DNA from: Takifugu bimaculatus
Taxonomy: Eukaryota; Chordata; Actinopteri; Tetraodontiformes; Tetraodontidae
DNA length: 64,000 nucleotides
Assembly (NCBI GenBank): GCA_004026145.2
Contig: CP034990.1
Location: forward strand, 2,856,827-2,920,826
Direction: 5' to 3'
Positions 44,880-55,680 of this stretch are shown here, piece by piece. The translations under genes were made by a program, and so were the position numbers. The notes beneath the pieces are model-generated. The model searched no databases. It saw nothing but the letters and a program-made list of their open reading frames with translations, and was not told the DNA's origin. The stretch's first letter is position 1, and the number at the start of each line of letters is the position of its first letter.

Positions 44880-45245
44880 CGTTTCAGACTGGGACAAACT
44901 TGGCTCATTGATATCTATGTATTTATTACACCTATGGCAATATAAGGGGGGGGGGGGGGGTATGGCGAGATATCAGCTTACCCAGAGAGCTGTGTGAGGC
45001 AGAGAGAGTTTAAGATAAAGGATATTTAATATCCACTGCACATCGGCCTAAGCCTCTAATAGCACTTGGGGTTTCTGAGCAGGTAATGCCTTCATCTTTG
45101 TCTAAACACACTTTTATGGACTTTAACTGTAATGATATAAAGAGAGAGGGGGTCACAGATAAATGTAGCGTAATGGCTCAAAGCTGAAGATTAGCCATGT
45201 ATCCTGTCTGGGGGATAATGCTTCAAGGCAGCTCTTGCAAAAGGT
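44880..45245. promoter_or_regulatory. Candidate conserved non-coding block
   Basis: Repeat-free apart from a run of 14-15 G at about 44946-44960. Contains the palindromic GGATATTTAATATCC (45020-45034), TGTAATGATATAAAGAGAGA and many A/T-rich words. No coding signal. Confidence 0.3.
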
Positions 45246-45860
45246 GTTATCTGCTGCTCAAGAAAGACCAGACACACACACCTCTCTCTCACACACACAC
45301 ACACACATGCAGGCGCGCTCGCATTAAATAATAACCGCTTCTTCTTTCCGGGCTCTTTTTTCTCTGCTCTTCTTTTAACAGCGTTTTGCATTTTGTCACA
45401 GCGCGTTAGAGTCAAACGCAGCGGCGTTGGGGGCCGTAATGAATCCGCCGCGCCGGCGTGCACGGGCGGCGCCGCCGACGAACATTACCAGCCCGCCGCC
45501 CGCGTCCTAGGACACATTACCTTTGCTTATTTGGTGTCTAAATGATAATGAGAATCCACGCCATAACCTGTATCATTTGAATTTAAACATGCATTTTTTT
45601 TAAAAAAAAAAACAGGAAGCTGCGCGCACGTTTGTCGGGAGAGCGATAGCAGCACTTAAAGGCCTTTTAGAGAGCCTTCTTCACAGATCAATCGGGTGGC
45701 TTCCGAGTCCATTAAAGAGGCGCTGGAATCAAACAGCCGCCACCCCGCGCGTGGGTGAAAGGGAAAAATGCAGTTGTTGTCCTAATTATGCGCTGGGGTA
45801 ATGCATTATTTACTGATCCCACATACATCTGCGGCGCTGCCGCGTGTGAATAAAATAATT
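45246..45860. other. Unique DNA with a GC-rich core
   Basis: A CG-rich stretch (about 45420-45510, many CpG) is followed by AT-rich DNA (GTCTAAATGATAATGAGAAT near 45535). It looks like a small CpG-rich regulatory patch, but a promoter cannot be claimed. Confidence 0.3.
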
Positions 45861-46054
45861 TATGACGGGCTCCTTCTCCACCTCTCCTCCCTTTACCCCT
45901 GCCTGCCTTTGGCCCCGCCCACTCTTTAAATCAAACCTCGATAAAAATGTGCCAGCCTGTTTCATTTTGCATGAGGCGCCCCTGGAAAACATGCAGGGTG
46001 GCAAGATCTGTTATGGAAAGGCTCTTCAAAGGGTGCAGGGTCAGAACCACAAAA

Positions 46055-46078
46055 CAGCGGCGGCGGCGGCGGCGGCGC
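46055..46078. repeat. (GGC)n trinucleotide run
   Basis: About eight units. It lies in an open frame of no recognised homology. Confidence 0.9.
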
Positions 46079-46414
46079 CCTGTAACTTCATCAGTGGAGC
46101 CCGAAACAGCAGTGGGGATTAACCAGCTGACAACACACGACTGGGATCACGCTCTCTTTGATGCATCCAGATGTGCGTCAGGATGGACGCGGAGCAAAGG
46201 TCCAGAGGTTCCGTGTGATTCCTGAAGATAAATCCATCCTCAGTGGTTGAGTCCTCACGCCACATGACCTCCCAGCAGCCTTTGCTCCAACCCTACCAGC
46301 TCAGCTTGGTTCAGAAACCATGCTTTGATGCTTTGATTCGCCATGGAATTGTTAATTAGCAGCTGAAATGACTGTCGCCAGTGTTAGTAACAATCAGCAA
46401 AATGCATCAGAGAA

Positions 46415-46417
<3 letters not shown>
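46079..46417. other. Unique DNA, no gene seen
   Basis: No recognised feature. Confidence 0.4.

Positions 46418-46450
<33 letters not shown>
46418..46450. repeat. (CCG)n trinucleotide run
   Basis: About eleven CCG units. In one frame it would encode poly-alanine (62-codon frame 46368-46556), which has no other support as a gene. Confidence 0.92.
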
Positions 46451-46619
46451 TCTCTTTAAAGGTCAGCGGCCGTCGCGGAGCCTCGCGGGTCAGGATGTCA
46501 TGTCCGTCGGCCCGATCCAGTTTAAAGTCCCTCTTTTAAAGCTGCACATGAGCTGAACCTGTTTCAGCTGCTGGCTCCACCGTCTGTCGTGTGCTTCATC
46601 GGGTGTGTGTGTGTTCCCT

Positions 46620-46620
<1 letters not shown>

Positions 46621-46654
<34 letters not shown>
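46621..46654. repeat. (CA)n microsatellite
   Basis: About 16 units. Confidence 0.95.
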
Positions 46655-46657
<3 letters not shown>

Positions 46658-47041
46658 TCTATCCGTTCACCACCTTTGGCTAACGACAGATGCAATAAAA
46701 CATTTGTAAAGGATGGAATCATCCATCATTTTGTGCAGGGCACAAAGAAGCAGGCTAGCTTAAAAGCATAAACAAAAGGTCCCTTCCACACCGGGAGAGA
46801 CCGAGAGAGGAGACAGAGATAACGAAATTTATATCATATTACACACTGAAATGTGACCTTGTAATGACATCAGTGAAATTCAATCAAGTCCTTGACTCAG
46901 TATTACTTAAGGTAAACCAGCAGCCCTCCTAATGTGGAATGAGAGCATTTAATGCAGCCTTGTTGGTGGATTTCTCCCGTTTAAAGTGAAAAAGAGAAGT
47001 TTTTTGTGGCAGAAAGATCAGCTGGGGATGCAGTCCGGGGT

Positions 47042-47044
<3 letters not shown>

Positions 47045-47091
<47 letters not shown>
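47045..47091. repeat. (AC)n microsatellite
   Basis: About 23 units. Confidence 0.95.
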
Positions 47092-47094
<3 letters not shown>

Positions 47095-48240
47095 GTGGGG
47101 GTCCAGTGCTCACGTGGGGGTCAGGCCGGTCCTTCCCCAAAGGAAACTGTGGGAAATATTTGCTCTAATTCCCGATGAGAAAGGCAACACATCCGAGACG
47201 CGGCATTTATGTCTTTATTTATGTGTTTTTATTCCCTATTTATAGCAGGAGCCACACATTATTTTTCATGGTGGAACCCTATGTTTTTAATGAAAAAAAG
47301 AAATGATCCATGATGTCTTGATTACTCATTAGCCAAGCTCCATAAAATTGAAACAACTCCAAAGATGCCGCACGCCTTTAAAGAAGCCGTGGTCTAATCT
47401 TCCCTTTGTCAACTGGAGTAGTAACAGTAAATGCAGCATTAGCATCAGAAAGGGACGAGAAGGATGGCGATAACGAGGCGTTAGCCGCTGGAAGTAGCGT
47501 CCACCAACAGCTAGCTTCTTTAAAGTGACAATTAGTGACTCAACTAATGGCGCGTTTACGTGAAAACTCACAAGATTCGCTGACAAATTGGGAATTTCTT
47601 TAGTGCTTTTCCACAAGTATTAAAAGAGAAAAGTACGGTGTGAATATCCTGTAACTCTGTGCAAGTTTTGGCCCGTTTAGCACGACCTCCCCGACTCATT
47701 ATCGGAAACGCCGCGCCACGCAGAAGCTAATTCTCAGCAGAAGCCGCCGATACACAACGTGCCGTCGCACTGTTGCATCTCCCGGGACGAGGAGGAGGAA
47801 TCGGGGGGGGGAAACCGGAGGTGTGTGACAGTTTTGCTGTGATCAAAGCTCCTACAGCTGCAGGAGATACGAATTAACAGCCATTTAATGACGCCGGCAC
47901 GTTTGCGTTGGGTTGCGGTTGTTGCTCAGGCTCGTCCGTCCAACTCGGAGCTTTTCTTCTCCCCCCCCCAACTCACGCGTGCGTGTGATGGAAGGCGTGC
48001 AGGTGCAGGTTTGCCTGTTGAATCCCATCATCCGCATCAACAAAGGAATATCGAGACGGTTGGCAGATAGAAATGAATATTCCTCACCTGTCTGCCGGTG
48101 TTGACTCCGCTTGTTTGGATTTCACAGTGGGGGGGGGGAATAAAGGCGTATATTTACTTTTAATTGAAAGGAAATTAAAGATGCATCCACATCCGCATGT
48201 GACAAAAGCCGATCACAAGGCTCGAGAGGGATGATAGCTT
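47092..48240. other. Unique DNA, no gene seen
   Basis: The stretch 47215-47330 is AT-rich with homeobox-like words. The remainder is unremarkable. Confidence 0.35.
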
Positions 48241-48490
48241 TTGTTTAAGATGGATTTCATAAAGAAAACCCCCCGCTGATAATGATGGAAAAAAACAAAA
48301 AAAAAAAAAATTGGACATTTCTCCAAATACAATTACCTCGACATCACCTGATTCAATCAGGTGCATTTGCATTCTGTTTGCGTGCAGTGTTCCGTGAACC
48401 GGTAAACAAGGCGGGCAGAATAAATCTGATGTGGTTTCATGTTCAGAGTCGCGCTGATGTTCCGCCCCCTTTTATTCCAGAAATTGGAAT
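48241..48490. promoter_or_regulatory. Candidate enhancer: E-box palindrome plus octamer
   Basis: CACCTGATTCAATCAGGTG (48345-48363) is a perfect inverted repeat with 9-bp arms and a 1-bp centre. It presents two E-boxes (CACCTG and CAGGTG) of the type bound by ZEB/SNAI and E-proteins. One base further lies the canonical octamer ATTTGCAT (48365-48372) for POU factors. No coding signal surrounds it. Binding is inferred from consensus knowledge; conservation is untested. Confidence 0.45.
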
Positions 48491-48542
48491 TTTCTAAACC
48501 GACATACGAGGGAGGGAGCTCCAGGTCCACCAGGCCGGCTCT

Positions 48543-48560
48543 GGGTTAGGGTTAGGGTTA
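48543..48560. repeat. Three telomere-type GGGTTA repeats
   Basis: GGGTTAGGGTTAGGGTTA, an interstitial telomere-like seed too short to indicate a chromosome end. Confidence 0.9.
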
Positions 48561-51500
48561 GCTTAAAGGCTAAAGAGTCGGACAGAAACGTCGCCTGACA
48601 CCGAGGTCTTGTTCACCTCTAATCCCTGACCTCCTTCCTCCCTCCTGAAACACCGACTCCCCCTCGTTCCCTCTCCTGACTCCCTGCTTCTGTCCTTCCG
48701 TCATCCATAAAGTAGCTTTTCATAACCAGAGACCGGTGAGTTTGAGGTCCTCGTTTTAGGGCTAGGGCTCGTCTACTCTCCGCGTTAGCGTGTGAATTAG
48801 CGAGTCCTCGAGTAACAGGCAGCATCTACGAGATTCTCTCCGGCTTCCGTGGATTTATCGGAAACGTCTGGGCAAAAACAACGGAATGAATTGCGATTTC
48901 AACAAAACAAGCACGGCCCGTCCTCTAATTAGCTCTGAGCTTCACCTCCTCCCACTCGTGGCCTCCGCGCCACTCGTCTTGATCAGGAACACAAAAGTGG
49001 GGTCAAAGTCCAGCGCCATCATGAAACACTATCACTTCCCTTCTTCCATTAATACAGACCATAATGATGATGTCCCTGCTCCTGAGATCACCGCGCCGAC
49101 TGATGTACGACCTAATACCAACAATTAGATGAGAGCTCCGCTGCCCTGCCGGTTGTACGTCTTCTGCTTCTGTGCGTTATCTGTGCAGGAACTTCAGCTG
49201 GGGCGGCTGATAGCTAGCGTGCTAGCGTGTTGGCGTAGACGCGCATTAAACGTGTCAGGAGGCGCGTAAAGGAAAGTTAGAGATTAAAGGGAGAGTTGCG
49301 GCAGGTGAAGACGGAAACACGCGACCCAACAACAAATGCTTGATAGCGGCGTACAATCACTTAAACGGCGGAGGTTTGGTATTCCCTGATGAGTTTTAGC
49401 GGCTTATAGTCAACATAATACGACTGCTTCCTTTCAAAATCAAATCCCCAGGCAACAAGAAATAATAGGCCTACAGTGTGTAGCCTTAAGCTTCAGAGCG
49501 GCGCGGAACAGCGCGCCAGCCTCCGTCTTCAAGGGGCAGACCAACTGCTAACTGTCATGTAATTGCTCAACGCGCCTGCGGGAACAAGGACTTTTTAAAA
49601 GTAGAAAACCAAGCGTTCCTCTCAATACTTTCTTCTCGTTTAATTGCCGTCTTCATGAGACAATTGCTCGGAAAGAACTGGGAGGATCTTCCTCAAACAC
49701 GCCGTCGTCGACCACCGGCTGCCTCACTCTACACCTGCATGATACGGCCTCTGTTAGCATGGGTGGCTATTAGCACACAGTGAATGAAACCATCCCATAA
49801 TTTATGAGCGTCTAAAGGCCACCGACTCCACGCTGATGGGGAGGCAGATGTTCCTGCAGACACGCGGCGTCTCTTTGGATCCTGCGGCCGTTTAAAAACT
49901 CCACATCAAGTGGGCTTCAAGAGGCCCCGACGCAACACGTGCACGCGGACGTGCACGTGGACGACTCCGGCGGCGCGAGTGTTGCGAAGGTAAAAGACCA
50001 CACGCACCCTTCAGCCTGGTCCTGGAATACCGGCGCCACGTCCTCCTCGACGCGCCGTCCCTTAACCAACATTAAAGACCACGGTGGCCTCAGCCTTTCA
50101 TCCTAAACCGACCGTCCGGCTTTGATCTAGCAGCAGAGGGTCTTTGTTGTCTTCAGATCTTCCAGCAGAGTGTGATGGCAGCAGCTTTAACTGAAGGGCT
50201 CCTTAATAACAGATGGCTGCTACGAGGCTTAACTTAAGCGACGTCTTCCATCGTGTTCAGCCCTCGCACGCTCGTGCACGAGCCGCCGCACTTGTTTCTG
50301 ATGCCGGCGAATTGGATTTGAAGTTTCAGGGACCAGAGTCGGGCGTAATCCCGCATTAATCCGTGTCCTCCAATATGGAGACACGAACGGCGATCAAGTG
50401 CGCCCTCGGTTCCTCCTGCTCCGAGAGGACGGGGTTCCATTAAGGCGTTCAGGTGCCCCCCCCACCCCCCCACCTTTTTAAACACTTTATTTATTTAGTG
50501 CAAAATAGAAACGAGAGTGTAGCAGTACATAAAAGCAATCAGTGTGTGTGATTTAACAAGAAGCTGAGCCTATTAAATGAATCCCAGCGACGTATTGAAG
50601 GAGCGATCCACAGCACATCAGCAGTTTCCCCACCGTCCCCCAGACAGCTGAGACACCGCGCCCCCCCCCTAGCCCCCCCCCCAAATGGCACTTCTGCCGG
50701 AGAGAAGCGAGGAGTGGGAATAACGTACAGTTAGTTATTTATGTACAACACCTCCAATGGAAAAACAATTAAATGAGATTGATGGAGAGATGAAGATGTG
50801 AGTGTGTGTGGGGGGGGGGGCTGCTGGAGGGTAGCTGGATCTGACTGTCTATGCGTGTTTGCGTGCCTCCTGGAGGCACAAATGTCAGCTTTGAGCAGTT
50901 TGTGGACTCCCCACTAAGCTCTTGGCCCGGCCCGCTGCAGACTGCCTCTATCTTCTGGACTCTTGGCACGCCGCGTGGAGGCGGCGGCCATCAATGTGTC
51001 ATTCAAATGCCACGGCTTCACAGACACCGCGTACTTCTGCGCTGGCGGATATCAGGGTTCATATTCCGCAGTCGTGCGGCACAAACGGCCTCCTCGCGCT
51101 CGCCGGAGAAGGAGAAAACGCACCGGGATTCTGTTCCCGAACGCCACACCAGACGCTCGCAGGTTCCGACGCCGTCTTTGGGCCTCGGAAAAGGTGGAAT
51201 TTGGGAATTTGTTTGACGAAAGTGTGAATTATGAGCAGAGCTGATCTATTTTTTAATTAAAGCTGGTGCGTGTTGAGCTCCATTTTGTTCAACGTGGACT
51301 CCGGAAGCCAAGAAGGAGGGAAAAAACAAAAGATTTTACCAAAGTCGGAGCGTTTCAAGGTGCAATAACGGCGGCGGCGCCTTAACGACGCGGTGCCAAA
51401 CGTTTCAGATGTCTGATGGGGCGCCGCGTTAATTCACGTGTTTCAAAAGGGAGCCTCACTTCCAACAAAGTAACAAAAACCTTCTATTTTTGCGCCTGTT

Positions 51501-52810
51501 TGTTTTCACCTCTTTTCATTCAGGCATTAACTATTGAAGACAACTGCCAGCAAAAGTGATGATGCCAAAAGAAACGAGGGGATAAATAAAAGACGCAGCT
51601 AAAAAGTGCTGCTACTATAAAATGCAGGTATTGTTTAAAGATAAAGAAAAAGAAGCAAAAGTGCGGCGCCGACGGCGACGGGAGGAGCGACAACGGCGCC
51701 GCTAAACAGCTCTGGCATCAGATGACAGACAGCAAGTGGGAAATAAAAAAATCAACACACTTTGTTGCTGCTACTTAAAAATATCCTGTCCCATTTTAAA
51801 TCCTGACACACTCCGCGATCGGGCTTGTGTGCGGATGAAGGTTGGGAGATAGCGAGGGCCCGGCTTTTCAAAGGGCTCCGGAGCCGGAATGTTTTCCCCA
51901 TAGCTGCCGCTACCATTGCAGCGAGGCTCCCCGGGCCCCAGCGGAGCCGCTGCCCGTGCACTGCCAACACTCGCCCAAGAAAAAAACCACCCCGCGCGGA
52001 ATAAGCTAATCCCTTTCAAAAGGGTCGCGGCCGGCACGGACATGACTTTGCAGCGAAAGAGCAATGTGTTGAGGGGGGGGGGGGAGGAGGGAGGATTCCA
52101 AACACTTGCCCCTCTGCACTTTTCTCTTTGATCCAATAATCAGCTTCTCGTCCAAGCGGTCATCAGATAGAACACAGGCAAGATCACATCGGGAGCAAAT
52201 GTGTGTCTCTATTATGCTGCCAGAAAAGGACCCACAAGCCTGACAGTAGCAGCAGAGAAGAGCAAAATGTAGCATAACGGGAAGGGGGGGGGGGGGTTGT
52301 TGTTGATCAGGGAAGAGCGGCAAAACCAAAACTCATTATCCCAAATCCCAAAAACATTTTGCACAAACAGGAACGCTGGCGCCCGCCGACTCCGTGCGCC
52401 ACTTTTTGTTTGCACGCTCCGTCTCTGTCGTTTCCCCTCACTTATTCATGAGACTTTACAAGTTCCTTGACGTAGACGCGGCGCGTCGCGGTTTATGTCT
52501 AATTTAGTAAATATCCTTTCGCTAGTCGGGCCTGTCAGACGCTGTCTCGCTCCCGTCTCCACGCGCTTCCCTGCTAACTGAAATAAAGGAACAAACTAGC
52601 AGATTTGCTCTGATACCAGCCCTTTTGTTCGGGAGGGAAAGTTTGACTTCAGAGATGAAGCTAGCAGGAACGAGCTAGGAACACGTTGAGGCCTTTTAGC
52701 GTCATTAAAGGGCAGGAGGAGAGCTTCCTTCTCGCTAACGATCCCGGCGCGGCGACGGTGGGCTCCCGACAGGAAGAGGAGGAGGACGGGAACGAGCAGG
52801 AACGAGAGGC
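48561..52810. other. Unique DNA with short C/G runs, no gene seen
   Basis: C-runs at about 50457-50476 and 50661-50681 and G-runs at 50810-50820, 52071-52082 and 52286-52295. The stretch 50851-51244 is open in three plus-strand frames (up to 121 codons) and 51771-52136 on the minus strand, without recognisable domains. CpG-rich patches occur near 49.9-50.1 and 51.36-51.43 kb. Nothing supports an exon. Confidence 0.35.
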
Positions 52811-53175
52811 TGAAAGATAGAACATGTTTTCAATGGTTTATGGAAAAACAATCCGACACAAAGCAATATTCATCTCCCATGAATCAAATATTCTTTTTGG
52901 AATGGCATTAGAGCCCATCTATTATATCTCCCCTTGTGTTCCCATCTGCCCTTTTCAGGATCTAAATTATGTGCATTAGTACGTAAATGGGCTAATGCCT
53001 GTCTGTATTTAGCTGGCTACATGCCGTGAATATATTCTCTGCTTCAAGAAGTAATTGGTAATTACAGTGGTCATTTAGGCAATCACTGTCTCTTCCAGAT
53101 TCATGTCATTCTTAAAAATAACTGGCTCTTAACCTTTGACAGAATTCCACAGAAACTGTTCATCATCACCCCTGC
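52811..53175. promoter_or_regulatory. Candidate conserved non-coding block with homeodomain palindrome
   Basis: Repeat-free AT-rich block. GTAATTGGTAATTAC (53051-53065) is an inverted pair of TAATT cores (6-bp arms, 3-bp centre), the geometry of a dimeric paired-class homeodomain site. TTCCAGATTCATGTCATTCT and many A/T words surround it. Of all blocks in the window, this one reads most like a vertebrate conserved element by eye, but no alignment was possible. Confidence 0.42.
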
Positions 53176-53184
53176 TTTGATTCA

Positions 53185-53189
<5 letters not shown>

Positions 53190-53220
<31 letters not shown>
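53190..53220. repeat. (AC)n microsatellite
   Basis: About 15 units, directly after the candidate conserved block. Confidence 0.95.
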
Positions 53221-53222
<2 letters not shown>

Positions 53223-53699
53223 AGCACATTATAGCCAACAGCATGCTCCTAAAGACAGACACACACCTGCCGTGCCCGTGCGCTCTCACGGATCATGGCT
53301 CCGCCCACTTCTGAGTTCAACACCAACATGTTTCACGTTCGCCATCCTTCCACCTCTCCCTGGTACCATCTCTCTCGCTCTCTTTGCATCCCATCCTTCT
53401 GTGGTGGGAGTTTAGGGAACGTGCGCTGGATGTGACGGAGCTTCATTTGGTTATTTTTAGAATGAAGGTCCAAATCTGCTTATTGCGACACCACAGTTCG
53501 CCCTGGGTGTAGCAGCAGGTCGTAATAAGCAGGTAGTTTACAGTCTGCTTCATAATCTGATTTCCTGTCTTTCCTATATTAGAACCATTTACCTCACTAT
53601 TTAGGCCGATTAAAGTATTTTTTTACATTATTCTTTAACGAATGAAAATGAATCCAGGTTTATTTACTTACAGAAAAGTAAAGATTATTTGACCGTCAC

Positions 53700-54480
53700 C
53701 TGTAACACAGGTGATGACGGCGAAGGCGAGCTGGTGTGGGGGACCGGCCCAGTGGGAGGTGGCTCTGGGCCGGCTCCAGCACTTCGACTGTGTCTCCTCA
53801 GCAACGGCAGCCTGATCTCCACCTGTCGGGGCTGTTGAGGGTGGAGCGGCCTGAAAAGCCCTGGCAGGTGATCCTGGATCCGCCCAGGTGGTCCAGGTCC
53901 AGCTGGAAGCACCGATCGTTGCTTGGACAGCAGAAGAAGGACACATCGCCTTCCCTTTGGAGGGAAAGGTTTTGCAGACCTCACACCTGTTGACCTACGA
54001 GGTTGGTTGATGTTGAAGATCGCAATTGAATGCCGGTTTGGATGCTGCACCCACGCTGATGATACCACAGAGGAAGTCCTGATCGCCCCGGCCACGTATG
54101 CTGCAGACCTTGACACCTACACCGAAGACAGAATATCTCCAACCGCATGTGCCCAGCACCCTGAGGACATCACCAGAGGAAGCATGAAGAAGGCTTCGGG
54201 TGCAGGGTCCCTGGCCACATCACCCACACCTGCCCTGCTCCTGCACCAAGGAACCAGCCAGGGACACAGACACAGAACTGTTTCTACCTCCAAACCCTTT
54301 GCATCAAGAGTTGGATGCCTGAGCCATGTCCTTGGACTATATGTGGTTTGTGTAGCCTGGCTGGGTCGGGTCCACTGTCTCTCCAGTCTGCCCAAGGATC
54401 CTGCCAGACGCCACACACCCACCCAAACACAGTATTACCCTTGGGGCCAGGGGCTGTGGCAGTTTAGATGATGCCGTTTA
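53700..54480 (+). pseudogene. Ty3/Gypsy-like gag relic with decayed zinc knuckle
   Basis: The stretch 54192-54233 reads GFGCRVPGHITHTC: a CCHC zinc knuckle (C-x2-C-x4-H-x4-C) in which the first Cys codon has become Gly. It is followed by a proline-rich region, and then by reverse-transcriptase-like sequence, as in gag-pol of Ty3/Gypsy elements. Upstream, a 182-codon frame (53923-54471) crosses the region but is not the ancestral frame throughout. The protease and the early RT palm are missing between the knuckle and 54445, so a deletion is likely. Confidence 0.5.
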
Positions 54481-54765
54481 GCCTGTGCAACGCCCCAACT
54501 ACGGACTAACAGTTCACAGAGGGGGGCCTGTCCAGCAGCTCTGGTGCACCAAGACGATCTCTGACTTCCAAGGGGACATCACCATCCCGGCCAAGGTGGT
54601 TGCAGTCCGAGAGGTTGAGTTTCGCAGCTCTCTGGGCCAAACATCGTTTTACCGGAGGTTCATCAAGGACCTCGCCCCCATCCCAGGCCCCCTGCACCCG
54701 CTGACCCCGAAAGCTGGGTCAGAAAGACCAAGAGAGGACCGATTCCATCAACACAGCCACCAGTA
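54440..54765 (+). pseudogene. Ty3/Gypsy-type reverse transcriptase-RNase H fragment, broken
   Basis: Three signs in the usual order. GLWQF (54448-54468) is followed, after a frame break, by MPFSLCNAPT, the FGLCNAPATF-like RT signature. ITIPAKVVAVRE comes next, and then SLGQTSFYRRFIKDL and PLHPLT, the LGL..YYRRFI..F...A.PL..LT boundary of RT and RNase H. The catalytic YxDD segment that should lie between the first and second signs is missing, so a deletion of several hundred bases is inferred. Several frameshifts and stops. Dead element; flanking LTRs were not found. Confidence 0.72.
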
Positions 54766-54769
54766 ATGA

Positions 54770-55430
54770 GGGAGGATATCGTTCTGCCAGTGGCCAGGCA
54801 GTTGGTGATTTAGGTGCATCTAAAATGAATATTTTCAGAGATTAAATGTTCTGGCCATAATTTTAGGCACCGTTTTAGTGGGGGAAAACTTTAAATAGGG
54901 GTTTGGTAGGAATGTCAGTTTGAGCTTATTAGGAATCTTCTGGAAGTCAGTGTCCAAGGGACGAGTTTGACTGACAGATGACTTGAGTTTTAGTTGAGTA
55001 GAAACGGGAGTGGAAGACCATCTTGGCCAGGTTTTACCTGGCAACTCTCTGGTCAAAGTGGGACACACCTCCGTCGGTGATGGAGAACGTCTGCACCTGG
55101 ACAGGTGATGACCAACCGGACATTGTGTTGGTGGACAGGCCTGTAGGGACAGGTGTGGCAGTCATGAATGATAGAACACAGGAAGCTGGAGTAAAAACCA
55201 GAGAGGATGTGGGAAGTGGCGGCTTCAGTGATCCCCATGGTCATCGGAGTACAGGTAGCTCAAGCTGGAGGAGTGACTCCAGCAGGTCCCACAAACATCT
55301 GTGAGACCGAAGGGTCCTTCTTCTTCTTGAGATGAATGGAGGCGGGGGTGCATAAGGCATTTGTGAGTCAGGAGATGTTTTATGGTTCAGGAAAGGGGGG
55401 AAGGACAGGAAGCAGAGGTGGAGGTGGCAT
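54770..55430. other. Unique or unclassified repeat DNA between retroelement relics
   Basis: No recognised frame. It may belong to one of the neighbouring retroelements or to a DNA transposon, but I cannot assign it. Confidence 0.35.
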
Positions 55431-55439
55431 AGATGTTGA

Positions 55440-55680
55440 GGTTCTCCCGACAGAGAGGATCAGGAAGGAGTACATGTGAGATGATTTGTAGGTGAATTCG
55501 TAGAGGCCAAAGTGAGATGGTTTGGGCGTGAAGAAGCATGCTGGGGCTGGAGCTGCCAGGCTGGAAACCACAGAAGGACGAAAAAAGGAGCGTCGTGGTC
55601 GTAGTGAAAGAAGATATAAAGGGTGTGAGAGGAAAAAGATGCAGAAGAAGCTGTTCGATGATCCCCCTGGTGTCGCTGAG
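55440..55680 (+). pseudogene. Non-LTR retrotransposon (LINE) ORF2 C-terminal relic
   Basis: The frame reads AKVRWFG, then MLGLELPGWKPQKDEKRSVV with VVKEDIKGVRGKRCRR after it. This matches the layout of the C-terminal tail after the reverse transcriptase in fish LINEs: a RLRWFGH-like motif, then R-M-L-x-LELPG-R-x-x-G-R-P-K-R-R, then a V-x-EDM segment. Several substitutions have removed conserved basic residues, and the frame before it is broken by stops. The clade is not determined. Confidence 0.55.

Noticed and set aside
48543..48560. Telomere end or interstitial telomere block
   Set aside because: Only three GGGTTA units in unique DNA; too short to mean more than a chance or seed repeat.
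50851..51244. Three overlapping plus-strand frames including a basic Arg-rich segment
   Set aside because: All three frames are open at once in CpG-rich DNA, and none shows a recognisable motif or start context.
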